This document shows, in pieces, positions 46,799 to 59,232 of a DNA stretch of 64,000 nucleotides. Each line of letters opens with the position of its first letter. Position 1 is the first letter of the stretch. Both the position numbers and the translations under genes were made by a program. Below the pieces are notes generated by a model that was given only the letters and a program-made list of their open reading frames with translations, did not search any database and was not told where the DNA came from. This DNA is from Paramarasmius palmivorus (lineage: Eukaryota > Basidiomycota > Agaricomycetes > Agaricales > Marasmiaceae). The DNA is taken from the NCBI GenBank assembly GCA_037176845.1, contig JAYKXP010000028.1, positions 248,001 to 312,000 on the forward strand, given 5' to 3'.

Positions 46799-49362
46799 AT
46801 GGCCCTCTCAAAGGTGTGCTCGCTGCTACACAGTGATCATACTTGTTCTGACGATACTCAATCTTAGCACATTAATCCAGACCGCCTCATTGCTGATGCA
46901 CATGTACGCGTCTTGTCCAGGCGTTTCACACTATCAATACTCATTCTGAACCATTCAGGACAAGAAAACGAAACACCATGTTCTGAGCAAGACCGATCCG
47001 AATGCATTGCACCATTCCTATGGTGCGCGCTATGGAACCAATCCTATACCCAAATATCACATTCCCTCCAAGGTCTGTGACTGGCTGGTACTCCATCTGA
47101 GACCTTAGACTCACTCGCTGTCAGGGAATCGACGCCGACTCAGCTTACCAACTCGTCCACGATGAACTCGCTCTTGGTAAAGCAACGCGTTTCCGAGCAT
47201 CGCTTCTTTTACTTATTGGCGTGTACAATCCAGATGGTTCTCCTGTTTTGAACCTGGCATCTTTTGTTCATACATGGATGCCCTCGCAGGCAGACAAACT
47301 AATGCAAGAGAACATGTCTAAGAATCTCATAGGTGTGTCTCTAGCGCTAATGTTATTGACTATGGACTTAATAATTCCAACGATATTTAGATGCTGATGA
47401 GTACCCGGCAACTCGTGAGTGGAAAGCTGCCTCTAGTGATCAATTCCTATTCTGATATCGTGCCTTTGAACAGAGATTCTCCACACTCGCTGTGAGTAAT
47501 CAGCCGTCTTTCCTTACCCTGAATCCGCTAACAAAGGACCAATTTAGGCATTTCAATGCTGGCTCACGTTTGGCACGCTCCGCACTCCAAAGAAGCCATC
47601 GGTACTGCTACCACAGGCTCTTCGGAAGCCATTCAACTTGGTGGCCTGGCCATGAAAAAGATCTGGCAAGAGAAACGCAAGGCTGCCGGAAAGAGTATTC
47701 ACGAACCAGGGTACGAGCACGCCCAGTATCTGTGTGGTGAACGATCTAATTCGCGATTTTCAGACCCAACATTGTCATGGGAGCCAACGCCCAGGTCGCC
47801 CTCGAAAAATTTGCTCGATACTTTGACGTTGAATGTCGTCTGGTCCCTATATCTGTCGAGAGTAAATATCGTCTTGATCCGAAGAAGGCAATGCAATACG
47901 TCGATGAAAATGTACGTCTATTTCCCATTTTGTAGTTATGTACTCTATTCTTATGCCCTTTGCAGACTATCGGAGTATTTGTGATCCTCGGAAGTGGGCA
48001 GAGACCACTCTTTGTTACACAACGGTTGTCTAATTTTTGACTAGGTACCTATACCGGTCACTATGAACCTGTCAAGGAAATGGCAAACCTCTTGGATGAG
48101 TATGAAAAAGAGACAGGCATCTCGGTCCCCATTCACGGTAGGCTATCAGCTTCTCAGTCAAACATCAGCAATCCCTCTAATCCACACTTATTTTGTAGTC
48201 GATGCTGCTTCTGGTGGTTTTGTGGCCCCATTCGCTACTGTGGGTGCCCCACCGGTTCTTCGCATTCTAATGACATTCACTGATTGCCTTCTAAGCCGGA
48301 CCTAGTCTGGGATTTCAAGATTCCTAGGGTTGTTTCCATAAATACTTCGTATGTGAACAACACTTTTCCGTGTCCAGATACTAAAATGCTACTTTCAGTG
48401 GCCATAAATTCGGCCTATCTTACGTTGGAGTGGGTTGGGTTGTCTGGCGTGACAAGGCCCACCTTCCAAAGGACTTGATCTTCGAACTTCACTATCTCGG
48501 TTCAGTCGAGTACTCGTTTTCGCTCAACTTCTCTCGACCCGCGGCTCCTATCATTGCTCAATATTTCAACTTGATTCATCTTGGATTTGAAGGGTATCGG
48601 AATGTTGCCTTGAGCGACTTGCGAAACGCTCGGCTTTTGAGCCGAGCTCTCGAAGGAAGTGGATACTACACTGTTCTGAGCGACATTCATCGCCCTGCTC
48701 AGAATGCGTCTGGACCGGCCGGCAGTATCGGGTCGCTTGCGAAGGAAGTTGGTTTGGGCAAGGCCACTGAGCTCGAGGCGGAAGTCAGTCTTCCTTGCTG
48801 TTACATCAGGACCTTTCTGACCCCCTCAAACCAGAGTTATGAACCTGGATTGCCCGTTGTATCCTTCCGCTTTTCCGATGATTTCAAGCAGAAGTATCCA
48901 GAGCTCCAACAAAAATGGATTCAGACATTGCTCCGAGCCAGAGGATGGTAAGGAATGGGCTCTTTTGTGCTTCGTTCCCTGACGGTCTCTCCAGGATTGT
49001 ACCAAACTACGAGCTAGCCCCTGATCTTCAGACCGTGGAAATTCTTCGAGTAGTTGTACGTGAAAATATGTCGGAAGTGGTGTGTATCTCGATTACCTTG
49101 TACCGCTGTCTACTCAAGCGTTACCTCTGTAGCTTATCGACCGCTTGGTTGCCGATTTGGTATGTAAATAATCGCTGGGCGCGAAATTTCACTCATATAT
49201 TTCCAGGTTGAAGTTACTGAACAGCTCATGAAGACCGATTCTTCGGTTCATGCACTCAATAGCTTGGGCAATGCACACTCTTCTCGACCTGAGGCGGTCC
49301 ATGGCAGGATGGAAAAGGGTGAGGGTAGTAAGCCATCAGGTACCTACGCAAAACAATGCTGA
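46799..49362 (+). CDS. GAD1: Glutamate decarboxylase
   Basis: PLP enzyme converting glutamate to GABA and CO2; cytosolic, used in the GABA shunt and acid stress. Starts [17 protein letters not shown] at 46799; the first coding exon is 15 nt (46799-46813). Motifs: [72 protein letters not shown] and the PLP lysine in NTSGHKFGLTYVGVGW. C-terminal part has [11 protein letters not shown] and [11 protein letters not shown]. Ends SGTYAKQC. More than ten introns, all compatible with one frame. Confidence 0.95.
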
Positions 49363-50001
49363 AAGAAAGGGCATGAAGAAGTGTACGATATGTAGCACCA
49401 GTGTAAAGTGTACAATAGTTCGCAATTGAAGCTTGAAACTATGTCAGCTACACTTGGAAATCACTCCTTTTCTGCAAGTACTTAGTGCGGTAGTCGTCGT
49501 CTCCAAGCAGATAGGCAAGAACCATGCATTGTCATAGACCTAAGCCTTATGTACTCAATAAGTATGTAAATAGCAATAGAACGAAGTATATGTATACGTA
49601 TGCGCTTGCATGTGTGGAGAGTTGAGGCGTGCGAGATGGAAAGCAGTGTGCGTGCGTGTAATCTTGTTGCAAAAGGACACAATGTGTAGATGATGTTAGG
49701 TGAATGAGACGGAGGTGATGTATAGGTAGATAGGTGTATCGCATCGGAGGAGTAGTAGAGGTATCGCACAAAACGAGTTCAAAAGGTCATGAACATGAAC
49801 AAAACGGGAACAAGAAAACGGAGCAACGAGTGATGAATAGATGAACAAGGTAACCGATGACAAACCGATTGCGAAAGACCAGTAAAAGAACATGAGAAGA
49901 ACAATGAGAGTGAATAAACGAGAAATAAGTAAGAGAAATTGTGACGGTTGAGACGAGAAAAGTGACGATGAATAGAAAATGAGGCTCTATTGAGAGAACA
50001 C
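49363..50001. other. Convergent 3' region, gene-free
   Basis: 640 bp between two facing stop codons, longer than most convergent gaps here. Purine-rich on the plus strand (many GA/AAG runs from 49780 to 49990). No gene, repeat unit or RNA gene recognised. Confidence 0.5.
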
Positions 50002-51161
50002 CTAGGACTTGTTCTTGTTCCCGAACAAATTCATTGGTCGAATAGGCAAAATGGCAGTTGCATCGAGCCCATCATCCTCGTCGTCGCTATCCACCAGGGG
50101 CTTGACCTTCTCCTTGGCAGTGCGCTTTGTCGTCATAGGCGGAGTCTTCAACAACGCCGTGGCAGCTCTATCCTTGGGTTTGGTGGGAGTCGTAGGCTCT
50201 TCCTCCGTTGCAGATGCCCGCTTTTTGGATGGCCAGAGTGCCCTTGGCCGAGAGCGTAGGTCGGGTGTGTAGTCGGGATGTTCAGGCGGTAACTGCGACC
50301 TCGGGTCAGGAGACTTGGGCTTTCCTCGTTTGTGGTCGTAATGGGGATTAGGGAATTCCTTACGAACACCACGGCTATATGATGTGGTCAGTAAAATTGG
50401 AATAAGAAATCAATCGGGACTCCTCACAAAACCATCGTAATTGTCGGTCGCTCGTCATATATTGTCGAGCCCTGAATAACACGACTGCTACGATCAACAC
50501 CGCTGGGCGACTCTGGAGAAGACAAGAAGGGGTTGCTAGGTGAGTCCCGCAGGAGCATCGGCGAAATACCAGCGCCTTTGCCAACCTGCGATTTAGGAGT
50601 GTGGGGAGGTGTCGATGCAATCGTTGCTGGGCTACCGTCCGCAGTTTTTTTCGCTGCTTCTTCCTCTGGCACCGCAACGAGCGCCATGCCGCCTTTGAGT
50701 AAGACGGTTTTGGCAGGCTTCTTTCGCCGATGAGAGGGTGGCGGAGAGACTGGTGCTGAGCCAGTCGACATTTTTACACGTCGTCTAGAGAGAAACGGAA
50801 CATCTGAGGTATTCCCAGTGTCCACATCTGAGTCGTATGTCGTTGCGCCAATGTCTGGCTCCGACAGGGTTTCTTGTATCGACGACTTGTGTGAATCTGC
50901 AGCCCAGAACGCCTCTTCTTCGGCCTGTTCTTGAATAGCACTAATCCTCCGCCTCTTCCTGCCTCTGCCGTTCTCTTCTTCGTCGGTGTTTCCCTCTCCT
51001 CCCGATATGCCACCATCTTCATCTGAGTCTACCTTTGGAGCCTTCAACCGCCTTATCCTGCGTCGATGCTGTGTCCTGGGTGGGGTAGGCAAAGACACTG
51101 ACGAAGAGGACCGCTTCAAAGGTCGACTAGGGGGTAATGCCACCTCACCGGAATGCTGCAT
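50002..51161 (-). CDS. Unknown Ser/Pro-rich, probably nuclear protein
   Basis: Two exons (50428-51161 and 50002-50374) give 368 codons. The protein is mostly disordered and rich in Ser, Pro, Thr and acidic runs (VDSDEDGGISGGEGNTDEEE). It has NLS-like clusters (QHRRRIRRLK, RGRKRRR, SHRRKKP) and many SP/TP sites, suggesting phosphorylation by cyclin-dependent kinases. One ordered-looking segment across the splice, TIYDERPTITMVFRGVRKEF, is likely the conserved core. I cannot name the family; the layout resembles fungal cell-cycle or transcription regulators, which is inference. Confidence 0.72.
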
Positions 51162-51721
51162 GTTGAGAAAGTTGGCCTTTCTGGGGTGCTATGCGTCACA
51201 GAAGTATGTGCTGAAGTATTTGAGGTTCCACGAAGATCCGCCGTACAAGAAATATGGGAATGAAAAGAAAGTATGGTGATGGTCGAGGGGGAAGTGGAAA
51301 TGTAGGGGCGGTCTCGCAGATAAATCGTTCGTGGTTGGTCTTTGCACCCTTGTCTGACTCCCAAATCTGGTTGCATGGTCTTGTTTGTTCACATTCTCAC
51401 GTGATACCTATTGTCATAGTCACGAGCTATTGTCCCAAACAGCAATTGTCTTTCCCATTCATGTAAGTAGCTGCTTGCATTCCTGATTCAAAGGTAGTCT
51501 CCTCACACTACATATGGTCTGCCTAGATCTGAATCAAGTCGTACTTATGGCGTGCCGCGAACTGAGGTTACTTATCTTTCCTCGAGTCATCGGAATTTTC
51601 CGATCCACGTGCAGAGCATGTACTATCAGTCTTCTAGAACTTTAAGCTTTAATGTTCAATTAACGGCCACGCTGCCTTTCGTCTCCCACTGTTCCTCACA
51701 GATTGCTCACAGAACAACATC
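51162..51721. other. Divergent intergenic region
   Basis: 560 bp between opposed starts. Contains a perfect palindrome TCACGTGA at 51397-51404, a likely bHLH site, and CCACGTGC near 51605. No gene seen. Confidence 0.5.
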
Positions 51722-52465
51722 ATGCAGTGCTCAAAGGATGGCTGTCCCAACACCGATGCCCGGTACCGTTGTTCAGTCTGCAAGGAAGTATACTATTGGT
51801 TTGTATCCCTTACCTAGTTGGACTTGGGCCCGTCTGATCATCGCTGCATGATACATTCTTCATAGCTCAGAAAAATGCCAAAAAGAGATGTGGAAGTTGA
51901 AGCATAAACGAGAATGCAAGGCAACAAACCAAAAACCAAAACTTCCACCTCGTCCACGATCGACTCATTGTACTGGTTGCAATGTCAAATTTAGTCGAGA
52001 CTACCCCTCTGATGGGACGTGCCCCGACTGTGGATACACTGCTTGTGAGAGTTGTATTTGCCATGATCGTCGAGGTAAGCTATCTGTGCTCACAACACAA
52101 GTCGTAACTGAACGTGCTCCTCCAGGCTCATGCTTTTGTGAAAACTCCAACTTTGGGAAAAAGTACTGTGATCGTAGTGAGTATGCCCCACATCCTTTCC
52201 TTTCATGACATCAGACCGACACCACCCAGCTCCGCAGTCGTATCAACGAAGTTCGTATACCAACAAGCAATATACTGGTGGCCATCATCCCGTAGACGAC
52301 GACGTTTTGACGGTAAACCCTGAGAAGAATCCCGACCTATACGAAGATGCAGATAGGCTCTGCGATAACTGCGGTCAGATGAAGAGGTTCTTGAAGAAAG
52401 GTGCTTACGAGGCATTCCTCAAAGAGGAGGCAAAGAAACCAGGAAACCATTGGCTCCTGTGGTAA
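51722..52465 (+). CDS. MYND zinc-finger protein
   Basis: Four exons (51722-51798, 51866-52074, 52126-52176, 52215-52465) give 195 codons. The first 45 residues are a MYND finger: CSKDGCPNTDARYRCSVC, then YYCSEKCQKEMWKLHKREC-type spacing with all Cys/His ligands. A second Cys-rich part follows (STHCTGCNVKF, CPDCGYTACESCICHD, CFCENSNFGKKYC), which could bind one or two more zinc ions. The C-terminal region has DRLCDNCGQMKRF and ends KPGNHWLLW. Probably a protein-protein adaptor; no catalytic domain is present. Confidence 0.85.
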
Positions 52466-52577
52466 ACAAACTACACTCTAGCGTTAGCTTTCATGCCTTT
52501 ACGCCTTCATACACACCCGAGAAGTATTACATTTAATGCAGTACATGTACAAATACTAGTAGCCATAGATTCCCAAA

Positions 52578-55500
52578 TCAAGCCCGAGGCCGCGAAAGTG
52601 ACTGCTCCGAATTCGTTCGTCCTAGAATCCCACCAACGACATTCGACACCGTCTCCGATATCTGACGCTGTTCGCGTCTCTGCTTGACGTAAAACAAACG
52701 AATGTTTGTCGAGTTCCAGATCCCCAGGGGGGTCATTCCTCGTACAAAGATCTCACCCCATATCAAGGATGTCAGCCATACAATCGATGCATCGGACCAC
52801 TGCTCGAATTATCACTAAATGCCACGAACACTGAGGGGTAGCACTCACGACAAATTTACGGGGTGACAATGCCGGTGTTGGGGGAAGGACATCTTTGAGT
52901 GTAACCGAACCTAGGAAGTCAACTATGGTAGCGGCTGAGTTCACTTTATGTCGGCCTGCTTGCATATTCTCTATCTTGGGTAATAGCTCAGATATCATCA
53001 ACATAACGACGTCAAGAGGTAAACTGGAGAGGGCGTGAGTGAGAGATGTTGAAGAAGTGCAGCGTGAACAGCCTTACCCCTGTTGCCATGATGTGACCTG
53101 CGTTGAATGTGTAAGTAATAGCAATGGGCGAGAAAACATCGTCGACGAACCCATTCTTGTGTTGGAACAAAACCGTTCCGCCCAATTCCAGTAGCAGCAA
53201 GACGTTCCAGGCTCGCAGCATTGTCCAACGACAGAGAACGACGTTCCTTCATCTTGCCCTTAGCTTTCTCTGACGGTGCATCGCTCGATGGTGTCGTTTC
53301 TGTTGTAGGTGACATGACTGGCTCCGTGGAAGTCGTGCTCGCATCTACTGACGCCCCAGACACCGATTGTCGACTATCCCTCGTCTCGTCGTCGTCATCG
53401 TCAACACCTTCAGCACTGAACAACAACCGTTTCTTTTCTTCTTGGGGCGTACTACTGTCTTCGGCGGAGGGGCGTCGGCTACCTTTCCTGTCATCTGCTT
53501 TTCGAGCTTGTTCTTCTTTCGCTGATTGTATTCGTTTGATTTCTCGCAGGCCGCTGTACAGAGTAAACGTGCCCAAATCCTCGAATGTCTTGTGTGCAGA
53601 TATTATCCCGTAGAGTAGGTGGGGATTGTCGGATGGATTGTATAGAATTACGGAGTTGAATACTTCTAGCCTGCACCAAATTTTAGTAACTCGTAGCATC
53701 GGATGAGATGCAACTCGCGCACATGAAGAACAGTAGCCTAGGGTGACCTTCATCCGAAAGCAAGAACATGGGGTTCGAGAAGGAGGTGAACAATTGAACC
53801 AGTCTAGTCGAGGACGTGATGCTCAATTTCTTGAAATAAGGAGCACAGTTGGACAAAGTAATAATGAGAGCCGGATATAGTGAATTGAGAGCGCCGGAAG
53901 TTGTAGCGACGACTGAATAGATACACTGATGCACAGTGAGTAGGCTAAGAATTGGGTAGTCGGGAAGGTACTCACGTTAATTAAAAAGTCCGCAGCTGTC
54001 CCAGGAGTAGCCCACTTCGCCGGGATCTGGGCTTTGATAGGACTAGTCAATTTCAAGCCAAATGCAGGCTCAGCTGAGAGTGTCTGCATAATGTACGAGA
54101 GAGCACGACAGAGGCCATGCTGCTCTAGTTCAAGTCAGCACCGACGTGTCGAACTCGTCAAATCGGGTCATACTCACGAGGTTTATCTTTGATTTCGAGG
54201 TTATAGCATAGCATAAATGCGACGAGGTCCATGGCTTTCTCGGAATCCAAAACGTATGCTCGGAATTTCTGCAATAGGGTACTTTAGGACAGAGCATCAT
54301 TAGAAGGGAAAGATTGTGCGGCAAACCTTATTGAGCTCAATCATCTTCCAAAAGAATAGTACTGTTACAGATGTAATTTCAGTCTAGGTCCTAGCCGAAA
54401 ACGGGGAATGATACAGACTATTCTCCGCAATATATGGAACAGACTTGCGTGCTCCAGGTAAGATGTTGTTCATGCTTGTGACTTCCTGTTCCATGATACC
54501 GAGGACACCGTCGAGGACGAAAGCAAAGTCTTGAGTACGGTGCTACGAGTCTAGTCAAAAATGCTCTTCGTCGTTTATAAGAAATTACCACGTACCAGCT
54601 TCATCAAGAAGTACCTGAATGCATTGGTGTGTGCAGTGGGCACTGATGTTTGTTGTTCACCGGTGCCGACGACGGTGTCACGGGCGGCGCCACTCTGAAA
54701 GTCCAGAAGGACCACCAAGACTTCGAAGCAGATCGCCACTAAATTAACCCTTGGATCCTCGCCCTTGAAAACCAGGTGATTATATGGTAATCGACCAGCC
54801 ATATTCCCTATACTGGTTGGAGGTCCCATTGATGCATTCATGGCTGTGTTGAGTAGAGAACATAGCAGTGTAAGAACATCCCTACGCTGCGTTTTCTGAA
54901 CTAGGTGAAGCGTGTACAATGACGGATTGGTGAATAAGGACGATGCGGATATATAGATTTGCCGTGACAGTAGAACGAGAAGTAGCCGTAGTACCTCAGT
55001 TTTATTGTTGTCATATTGTTGGCTGGGCCCTGGATCGGTGGTGGAACCAATTCCTTTCTCCCTGCGTCAAACGTTAAGAGATATCCTGAATCAAGAGAAC
55101 TGGCAGTCCGTACCATATAACATAGTTGATCTTGTAGTGGTCTTTTTGAATTTTGGTAGGAAGAGTGAATCCACAACAGAAGAGAAGGTCGACAAGGGAA
55201 TTGAACAGCCTCTCTCCGAGTGAAGGAAGTTGCTTGGTTTTTTTCTCTTTGGCTTGGGAGGGTGCTGGTGCCGCTTCTGCAGTGTCATGTCCATCTTCGC
55301 TATCATCATCGTCTTCAATCACGAACTGCGGTTCTTCACTTGTGCTAGCATCTCTCTCTTCCGAGTCCTCTTCTACCTCCACCTTCTTCCAAAAAACTTC
55401 CACGTCGAAAACAGTTGTATCCGCCTCCACCTCGAACACAACGGGTAAGACACGCTGGAGGACACGTAGGCAGTTCAGAACCTCCTTCGTAGTGTTGCGT

Positions 55501-56033
55501 TCCGACGATCCCGCTTTAATGAAGGAAGAAGCAAAGGCCGAAACAGATGCTGAAGGTGTTGGGAAGGTGTGGTCGGAAATGAGATTGAATAGACGTGAGC
55601 ATACTACTCGAATGAGGGTAGCAATGTTTTCCGGTGCATCAAGCAAAGCTCGTCGAACTAAGTATCCAATGGCTATCAGCACCATTCTCGAGCAGAAAAA
55701 TGGAAAGCATACCATCGTTTGGCGCAATCAAGGAGAACACCTCTGAAGCCGAGTCGAATAAGACAAAGTACTGGCAAAGGGTCAGCGATCACGATCTTTC
55801 ATAGAAGATATTTGGCTTTACTTGGTTCCAATAGCTATCATTCTCTGGGATGTTCTGTATGGTATTTTGTTAAATGTTGATACTCATAGGGGGATGACAC
55901 GTACTCGTGTATTTGCCAATTTCTGTAGTCCATCCGGTCGACTGCGAAAGGCCAGCTTTTCAGAGTCAGGAAGAATTCCAAGTGAAGAAGTGAGGCGTTG
56001 AGGTATCTTTGCAAACATATCCAAGCCGGCCAT
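52578..56033 (-). CDS. HID1: HID1 family protein (dymeclin-like, Golgi trafficking)
   Basis: HID1/Ftp105 proteins act at the Golgi/TGN in sorting and, in S. pombe, hold the deubiquitinase Ubp5 at the Golgi. The start at 56033 gives MAGLDMFAKIPQRL, then SEKLAFRSRP and, after an intron, NIPENDSYWNQYF, the family N-terminus. Later: DAPENIATLIRVVCSRLFNL, PYNHLVFKGEDPRVNLVAICFEVL, RTQDFAFVLDGVLGIMEQEV, NSVILYNPSDNPHLLYGIISAHKTFEDL, and an acidic, disordered loop with DDDDDETRD. It ends EQSLSRPRA. The predicted start lacks the Met-Gly used for myristoylation in animal HID1. Many short introns. Confidence 0.9.
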
Positions 56034-56169
56034 GGAAGAGTAAGAGGAAGGGTATATTCTGCGGCACTGCCACAATATGCAACTACTACATGCAAGTATG
56101 TCATATGAATGTGTACGGGTTCTAGGATGGTTCTAAGTGTCTATTTTCATGCCCGTGTCCATTTTGCAC

Positions 56170-57385
56170 TCAGGCCAGCAGGTATATAATTGCGTTACCG
56201 ATAAGGAGAGAGATTAAGCTGCCATGGGCTACTTCTGCGTCGGAGGATACATTAGATGAATCAGGATTGGTCTGGCTGGTTGGGAGAGGCCCTGCACCAG
56301 TTCCAAAGCTCTGGCTAGGTATTGGGCCGCCCTGTATGCAGAGATTATCAGTGAGTTGAAGAGACTGTCATACTCTATGTACATGAATGGCGGTGACCAA
56401 ACGAAGATAGCTCAAACCAGAGACAACACCACGGCAGCAAAAAAGAGAGGGATACTGACACTAGCAGCAACTTGTGCGGCGCCTGAGGAAGAAGGGGCTG
56501 ACACAGCGACACCATTCACACCTCCCATGACGAATCCGTTATCGGGCTCCTGTATGCAGTATGGTCAAGTCCACGCTAGCATCTTATGCAATGCACTCAC
56601 GGTTTGCTCTGAATTTCCAATGTTCATTGCCGCGGCCTGAAATGCTTCAAAAGTGTTGTCGCCTGTCGTCGGGGCATTGATACTGCCTACCATTCCCATG
56701 CCACAGTGAAGAGGCTGGCACAGTCGGGGTTAGTCGATAGAGTTCGATGGACGACTGTATGTTCTTACGAATTTGCAGTGGAACCATATAGCTACGATCG
56801 GAGTTAAATCCACGAATCGTCTGCTGAAAGGAAAAGACATACGTTGCGTGTCATCGGTAATGTTAATCGTGAACTGTACTGCATTCACTAGGCCAGAGTC
56901 AAAGCCAGCAGGGGTCCCTGCGGTTGTATCGGCTTCCAAGTGAGCGCACGGACTTGCGAATGAAGACTGAGTAACGGAATGCGGAAAAGATCCTCTGCTA
57001 CTGTGTTAGGGCACAACATCGACGGAAGGGGGTGTTTGCATACCCAGGGAAGTAAAAGGTTACCAATGTACCGTTCGTGGCAGTAACGCTGGGTGGGTTG
57101 AAAGCAAAGTTCCCGTTGAAGAAGACATCGACCTTGTGGCGAGGGTCAGCTACACAACAACTACACTGAGAGTGTCGCTCACGTTAACATGTCCATCAGT
57201 ACTCGGGGGTGCAGATGGAACAGAAGGGGCATTGTTAGTCGGAGAGCCACCTAGAAAGTCGCATGAATGAACAACAAGCGCGCATGCCAATATGCAGCCA
57301 ACATACCGCCGCCACCATAGCCGCCGTATTGCGCCAGTGCCAATGCAGATAGATAGGCCAAAAAGAATAGTGAGAAGACCGACAT
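56170..57385 (-). CDS. Secreted cupredoxin-domain protein with GPI-type tail
   Basis: Extracellular plastocyanin-like protein common in basidiomycetes. Start MSVFSLFFLAYLSALALAQYGG (57385) is a signal peptide followed by a Gly-rich spacer. The cupredoxin region reads DVFFNGNFAFNPPSVTATNG, LVTFYFPG, SFASPCAHLEADTTAG, FDSGLVNAVQFTINITD and the copper loop WFHCKFPLHCGMGMVGSI, with Cys, His and Met ligands. It continues EPDNGFVMGGVNGVAVSAPS and a Ser-rich stretch. Two endings are possible: spliced, ending in a hydrophobic tail LISLLIGNAIIYLLA at 56170; or with the last intron kept, ending SIPLFFAAVVLSLV at 56412. Either could serve as a GPI signal. Function probably cell-wall related. Confidence 0.82.
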
Positions 57386-58306
57386 TGTCAACGGCGAGGT
57401 AGGGACTTTGGGGTGTGAGAATTGAGTGTAGAAATGCGGAAGAGTGTCCTTTTTAACAAGCGTGAAAGGGAACTTTCACATCTTATTCCCATGGGTTTTC
57501 GAGATTCGTATCTGTCTTCCGATGTAAAACCTCTTGACGCGTACTTCTGACACTCTCCTGAGTCTATTCTCATACGGGTTCTGGGAAAGCAAGTCGGTTA
57601 AAGGAAACCGAGGGCTGTTGTGTTCCAAGATGTAATCGCTTCCCAGACATTGGGTTCTGTAAAAGTGAGGCAATAATGCAATCCAAGTTCCCAGGAACAA
57701 CGCCATCATAGCGTGTCAGTGAGTCTTTAGCCATAAAGAATCCCTGATTTCCCACCAAAATGATCAGACTTCCATTAATACGGGTTCAAGTTTACAACGA
57801 GACCCGTTCAATAGACGACGCGTGTACCAACAAGGAAAGCGGGGTTCCCGGAATGACCGTAAAGACGCCAATTATAGATGGAAAGCCTTGATATCAGCCT
57901 AAAAGGAGCGGCAAGGAGCGGCAGCGCAGCACTAGCGGTGTTGGTTTGAATGGCTGTCACACCGAGGCTGACTTAGACAGGGTGCTTCTTCCATTCTGGC
58001 ATGTAGACGAGCAGTTCTTGATGTCGAGGCAAAAGTTGAATGAGAGCCTGTGTGAACTTAAGTCTCGATAAGGAGTCGAACATCCTCGGTTTTCACTGGA
58101 TTCATAACAAACATCTTATGTGTCAGCTATTCTCAAGACCTAGCACTTATAAAACACGTACAATCCATGAGTTCTCTTTCGGTGCAGCGCGAGTTTCGCG
58201 GAGTCTGCCTGCTTCAACTTGCCCTTCACAAAGTAGTGTGTGCTAGTGAGTGACGGTGGGAGACAAGAGACAATACGAGCGCCTAAACTCTTGCCTGCAA
58301 TTCATC
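57386..58306. other. Divergent intergenic region of 0.9 kb
   Basis: Contains the promoters of the cupredoxin gene and VPS22. ACGCGT occurs near 57538 and 57816. Open frames are short and unconvincing; no RNA gene or mobile element seen. Confidence 0.5.
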
Positions 58307-59050
58307 ATGCGACGAGGAGTGGGACTCGCCGCCTTCGACCGTCACGAACAATCCAAACGGTCTTTTGCAGAACTGTCTACGCAACTAAATGAAAATCAAG
58401 TCCAGCAACTCCACTCGCAGCTTGCTCAATTCCGAACCGCACTTTCCCATTTTGCATCCACACATCGAGACTCCATTCGCAAAGATCCTAAATTCAGGCA
58501 TGCGTTCCAACAGATGTGTTCATCGATCGGAGTGGATCCTTTGGCGGGACCACGCAAAGGTGGTTGGTGGGCAGAGATGTTGGGGCTTGGAGACTGGCAA
58601 TACGAGCTAGGAGTACAGATTGTGGACGTCTGCGTCACCACACGGGAGCGTAATGGCGGTATGATTGAAATGGGAGAGTTAATCAGACTCATCGGGCAGC
58701 TACGTGGTCTCAACGGCGGAGATATTACCGAGGAAGACATCATACGAAGTATCAAGACACTGGAACCTCTAAGTGCCGGATATCAGGTGGTGGATGTCGG
58801 TGGGAGAAAAATGGTTCGCAGTGTTGTAAAGGAACTGGACCAGGACCAGGTTACCGTGCTTGCTGTTGCAAGGCGGGAAGGTGGACGTGTCGTGGAAGAA
58901 ATGCTCATTCGCCGACATGGTTGGTCTCGCGATCGGGCACATGCTGCTTTGGAGAACATGCTTCTCAGAGATAATTTGTGCTGGGTTGATGAACAGGATG
59001 AATCTTATGGTCGAGCGTACTGGATACCTTCAGCGATGCGCTGGGATTGA
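58307..59050 (+). CDS. SNF8: ESCRT-II subunit VPS22/SNF8
   Basis: Winged-helix core subunit of ESCRT-II, which sorts ubiquitinated cargo into multivesicular endosomes. Single exon of 247 codons, unusual here. The start MRRGVGLAAFDRHEQSKRS fits the family. A coiled coil (NENQVQQLHSQLAQFRTALSHF) and DPKFRHAFQQMCSSIGVDPL precede two winged helices: LGLGDWQYELGVQIVDVC and VRSVVKELDQDQVTVL; the end is RAYWIPSAMRWD. Confidence 0.95.
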   Translation: MRRGVGLAAFDRHEQSKRSFAELSTQLNENQVQQLHSQLAQFRTALSHFASTHRDSIRKDPKFRHAFQQMCSSIGVDPLAGPRKGGWWAEMLGLGDWQYELGVQIVDVCVTTRERNGGMIEMGELIRLIGQLRGLNGGDITEEDIIRSIKTLEPLSAGYQVVDVGGRKMVRSVVKELDQDQVTVLAVARREGGRVVEEMLIRRHGWSRDRAHAALENMLLRDNLCWVDEQDESYGRAYWIPSAMRWD

Positions 59051-59232
59051 ATCACCCGAATCCTCGGATTTAGCACTCCAACAGGAGAGATTGGGCAGAC
59101 GAGTCAAAGGAGGCATAACAGCACAATCCCACATGCACTCGAGTATGGACTGGTATATTACACACTGTCACGATTAGAATATAACCCAATGATGTATAAC
59201 AGGACGGATAATGATAGACCGTGATATGCAAT

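Noticed and set aside
56356..56640. 94-codon plus-strand frame over the end of the cupredoxin gene
   Set aside because: It is antisense to well-supported exons and resembles nothing; shadow frame.
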